Positions 63,109-64,000 of a DNA stretch of 64,000 nucleotides are shown here, piece by piece. A program made the position numbers and the translations under genes. Position 1 is the stretch's first letter. The number at the start of each line of letters is the position of its first letter. The stretch covers positions 12,839 through 76,838 of the forward strand of contig MENQ01000006.1 of assembly GCA_001768325.1 (NCBI GenBank). The letters are read 5' to 3'. This stretch comes from Bacteroidetes bacterium GWC2_46_850 (lineage in GTDB: Bacteria > Bacteroidota > Bacteroidia > Bacteroidales > Dysgonomonadaceae). The notes beneath the pieces were generated by a model. That model saw only the letters and a program-made list of their open reading frames with translations, did no database searches and had not been told where the DNA came from.

Positions 63109-63786
63109 TCAACCGTTCTGGCTGATCATTTTCAACATTTTTTTATCAACAATCCTTACCTGTCTGCCTTGCATCTGTATGATACCATCCTGAATAAATT
63201 CGGAGAGGACACGGTTGATGCTTTCTCTGCCGGCGTCCACCCAGTTGCCTATATCCGACTGGGAGAGAGGCAGGGTAAACTGATCCGCCTCAAAAAGTTT
63301 CTCTGAGAACTCGAGCAGCACATCGGCAAGGTTTCCCCGCATCTGCTTCTGGGTTCGACTTGCACAGCGTCTGTAAGCCTCCAGCTCGCTTTTGCACAAC
63401 TCCATTAAAATGTAACTGCCAAAATCCCTGTTCTCACCCAGCAGTCTCTTAAATACCTCCAGATCGATAAAACAGACCTCGGAGTCAATCACCGACGTCA
63501 CACTATACTGGTTAATCTTATCACCGAATGTGGTGGGCAAACCCAGATAGGTAGGAGCTTTGACCAACTTCACAATTTGCTCGCGGGAGGGTCCGGAAAT
63601 ATGGACTTTGGCCATCCCCTTGCGAAGAAAGATGACATTGGTGGAAAAGACTCCCTGCTTGATAATGGAATCCCCCTTTTTGAATTTCACAACTGTATGG
63701 TTACCTCCCAGCATTTCAAGCTGGCAATCCTTCATGTTGACCGAGGACCTCAACACACAGACGCAGTCGCCACATTCGTTTTGCAT
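63109..63786 (-). CDS. Crp/Fnr-family regulator with N-terminal cysteine cluster
   Basis: A 225-residue regulator convergent with the first one. The N-terminus has C5-x2-C8-x-C10 and C21 ahead of the barrel (FKKGDSIIKQGVFSTNVIFL), plus a Cys in SEVCFIDLEVF, a composition that recalls the [4Fe-4S] ligands of FNR although spacing differs. The winged helix is LSQSDIGNWVDAGRESINRVLSEFIQDG. The ATG at 63786 follows GGAG and is preferred to a TTG seven codons upstream. The palindrome at 63821-63836 lies in its promoter region. Confidence 0.9.
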   Translation of the reverse strand: MQNECGDCVCVLRSSVNMKDCQLEMLGGNHTVVKFKKGDSIIKQGVFSTNVIFLRKGMAKVHISGPSREQIVKLVKAPTYLGLPTTFGDKINQYSVTSVIDSEVCFIDLEVFKRLLGENRDFGSYILMELCKSELEAYRRCASRTQKQMRGNLADVLLEFSEKLFEADQFTLPLSQSDIGNWVDAGRESINRVLSEFIQDGIIQMQGRQVRIVDKKMLKMISQNG

Positions 63787-63804
63787 ACTCCAAGTTTTGT
63801 CCGA

Positions 63805-63838
63805 CAAAAATAAAGAAATATGTGATATGTATCACAAA
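63805..63838 (-). promoter_or_regulatory. Promoter with CRP-type palindrome upstream of the second regulator
   Basis: TGTGATATGTATCACA (63821-63836) is a perfect match to the general CRP/FNR-family site TGTGA-N6-TCACA. On the minus strand TATTTTTG (63812-63805) would be the -7 element and TTTG (63838-63835) the -33 at 22 bases spacing, so the site covers the promoter spacer and could give autorepression. It is also about 75 bases upstream of the likely promoter of the gene at 63936. Confidence 0.6.
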
Positions 63839-63935
63839 ATAAGGTAATATTCTGCACCTCTGGTAATAAAGTTTATTAAAGAAATAATTCTTTAATTTGC
63901 ATGCAATTCACATACAAAATTATACAAAAAAAAAT

Positions 63936-64000
63936 ATGGAAAATTCAGGCACTCTCACCATGGATGTACTCCACAACGAGTTGGAGCAACTCAGAAAAAA
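63936..64000 (+). CDS. Start of an unidentified gene, cut by the window edge
   Basis: ATG at 63936 opens MENSGTLTMDVLHNELEQLRK and continues in frame to the end of the window. Too little is visible to name it. An AT-rich leader with a TTAATTTG element (63892-63899) precedes it. It is divergent from the cysteine-rich regulator and may be controlled by the palindrome at 63821-63836. Confidence 0.5.
   Translation, partial: MENSGTLTMDVLHNELEQLRK

Noticed and set aside
1-64000. CRISPR arrays, transposases, restriction or toxin-antitoxin systems
   Set aside because: No regular repeat-spacer series and no matching protein families were found on reading both strands.

Overview
The window looks like a chromosomal segment of an anaerobic Bacteroidales bacterium, probably near Dysgonomonadaceae/Porphyromonadaceae (Proteiniphilum or Petrimonas-like). 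The evidence is family content (OstA-like protein, DUF4296, DUF4827, DUF1080 and TlpA lipoproteins, Bacteroidetes-type MutL and short zinc-less DksA), A-rich leaders with few Shine-Dalgarno sites, and many promoters of the Bacteroidetes form TTTG-N19/20-TAnnTTTG. Placement below order level is inference.

Layout. 1-87 holds the 5' half of a tRNA-Gly(GCC) that stops at the anticodon. 243-6917 (minus) is a surA/ostA-like/small membrane protein/mutL block followed by an aldo-keto reductase and a Rieske-like lipoprotein. 7181-15468 (minus) holds ppdK, then ileS-dksA-like-lspA-DUF4296. 15647-22963 is mixed: a secreted EEP-family phosphatase/nuclease, an aminotransferase, an unrecognised small ORF, tRNA-Ser, mltG, a second aldo-keto reductase with ribF, and a DUF1080 lipoprotein. 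23044-27932 (plus) holds a GntP permease, rsfS, ftsH and an Fe-type superoxide dismutase with a lipoprotein signal. 28015-37897 holds adk-obgE-pgeF, tRNA-Cys, radA, tex, rnhB, a metallophosphoesterase and endonuclease I. 38036-43015 (minus) holds dnaA, an amidase-MCE pair and a TlpA-like lipoprotein. 43136-53851 (plus) holds rpe, comEC, a DHH phosphoesterase, a DUF4827 lipoprotein, glmM, an acyltransferase, a sigma-54 activator, lptE, an alpha-helical protein, secG and a beta-barrel protein. 53879-58730 (minus) holds recF with a DUF721 gene, cdaA, folP and nadB. 58926-60548 (plus) holds a carboxypeptidase-regulatory-like protein and rpsO. 60947-63786 holds trxB, a thioredoxin-like protein without the usual CxxC, and two Crp/Fnr regulators. 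The start of an unidentified gene lies at the right edge.

Most of the window is conserved housekeeping: cell envelope biogenesis (surA, ostA-like, lptE, lspA, mltG, amidase, MCE, glmM, secG), replication and repair (dnaA, recF, mutL, radA, rnhB), translation (ileS, rsfS, rpsO, three tRNA loci), and cofactor synthesis (ribF, folP, nadB). No CRISPR array, transposase, phage gene or restriction system is visible.

The least explained items are: the tRNA-Gly half with an intact promoter; a probable small RNA gene between rpsO and trxB with promoter, operator-like palindrome and terminator; a dispersed repeat near 47.0 and 52.6-52.8 kb that also supplies the end of one gene; a small ORF at 18.1 kb with an in-frame stop; and a redox-looking right end where two Crp/Fnr regulators each sit beside a different palindrome.
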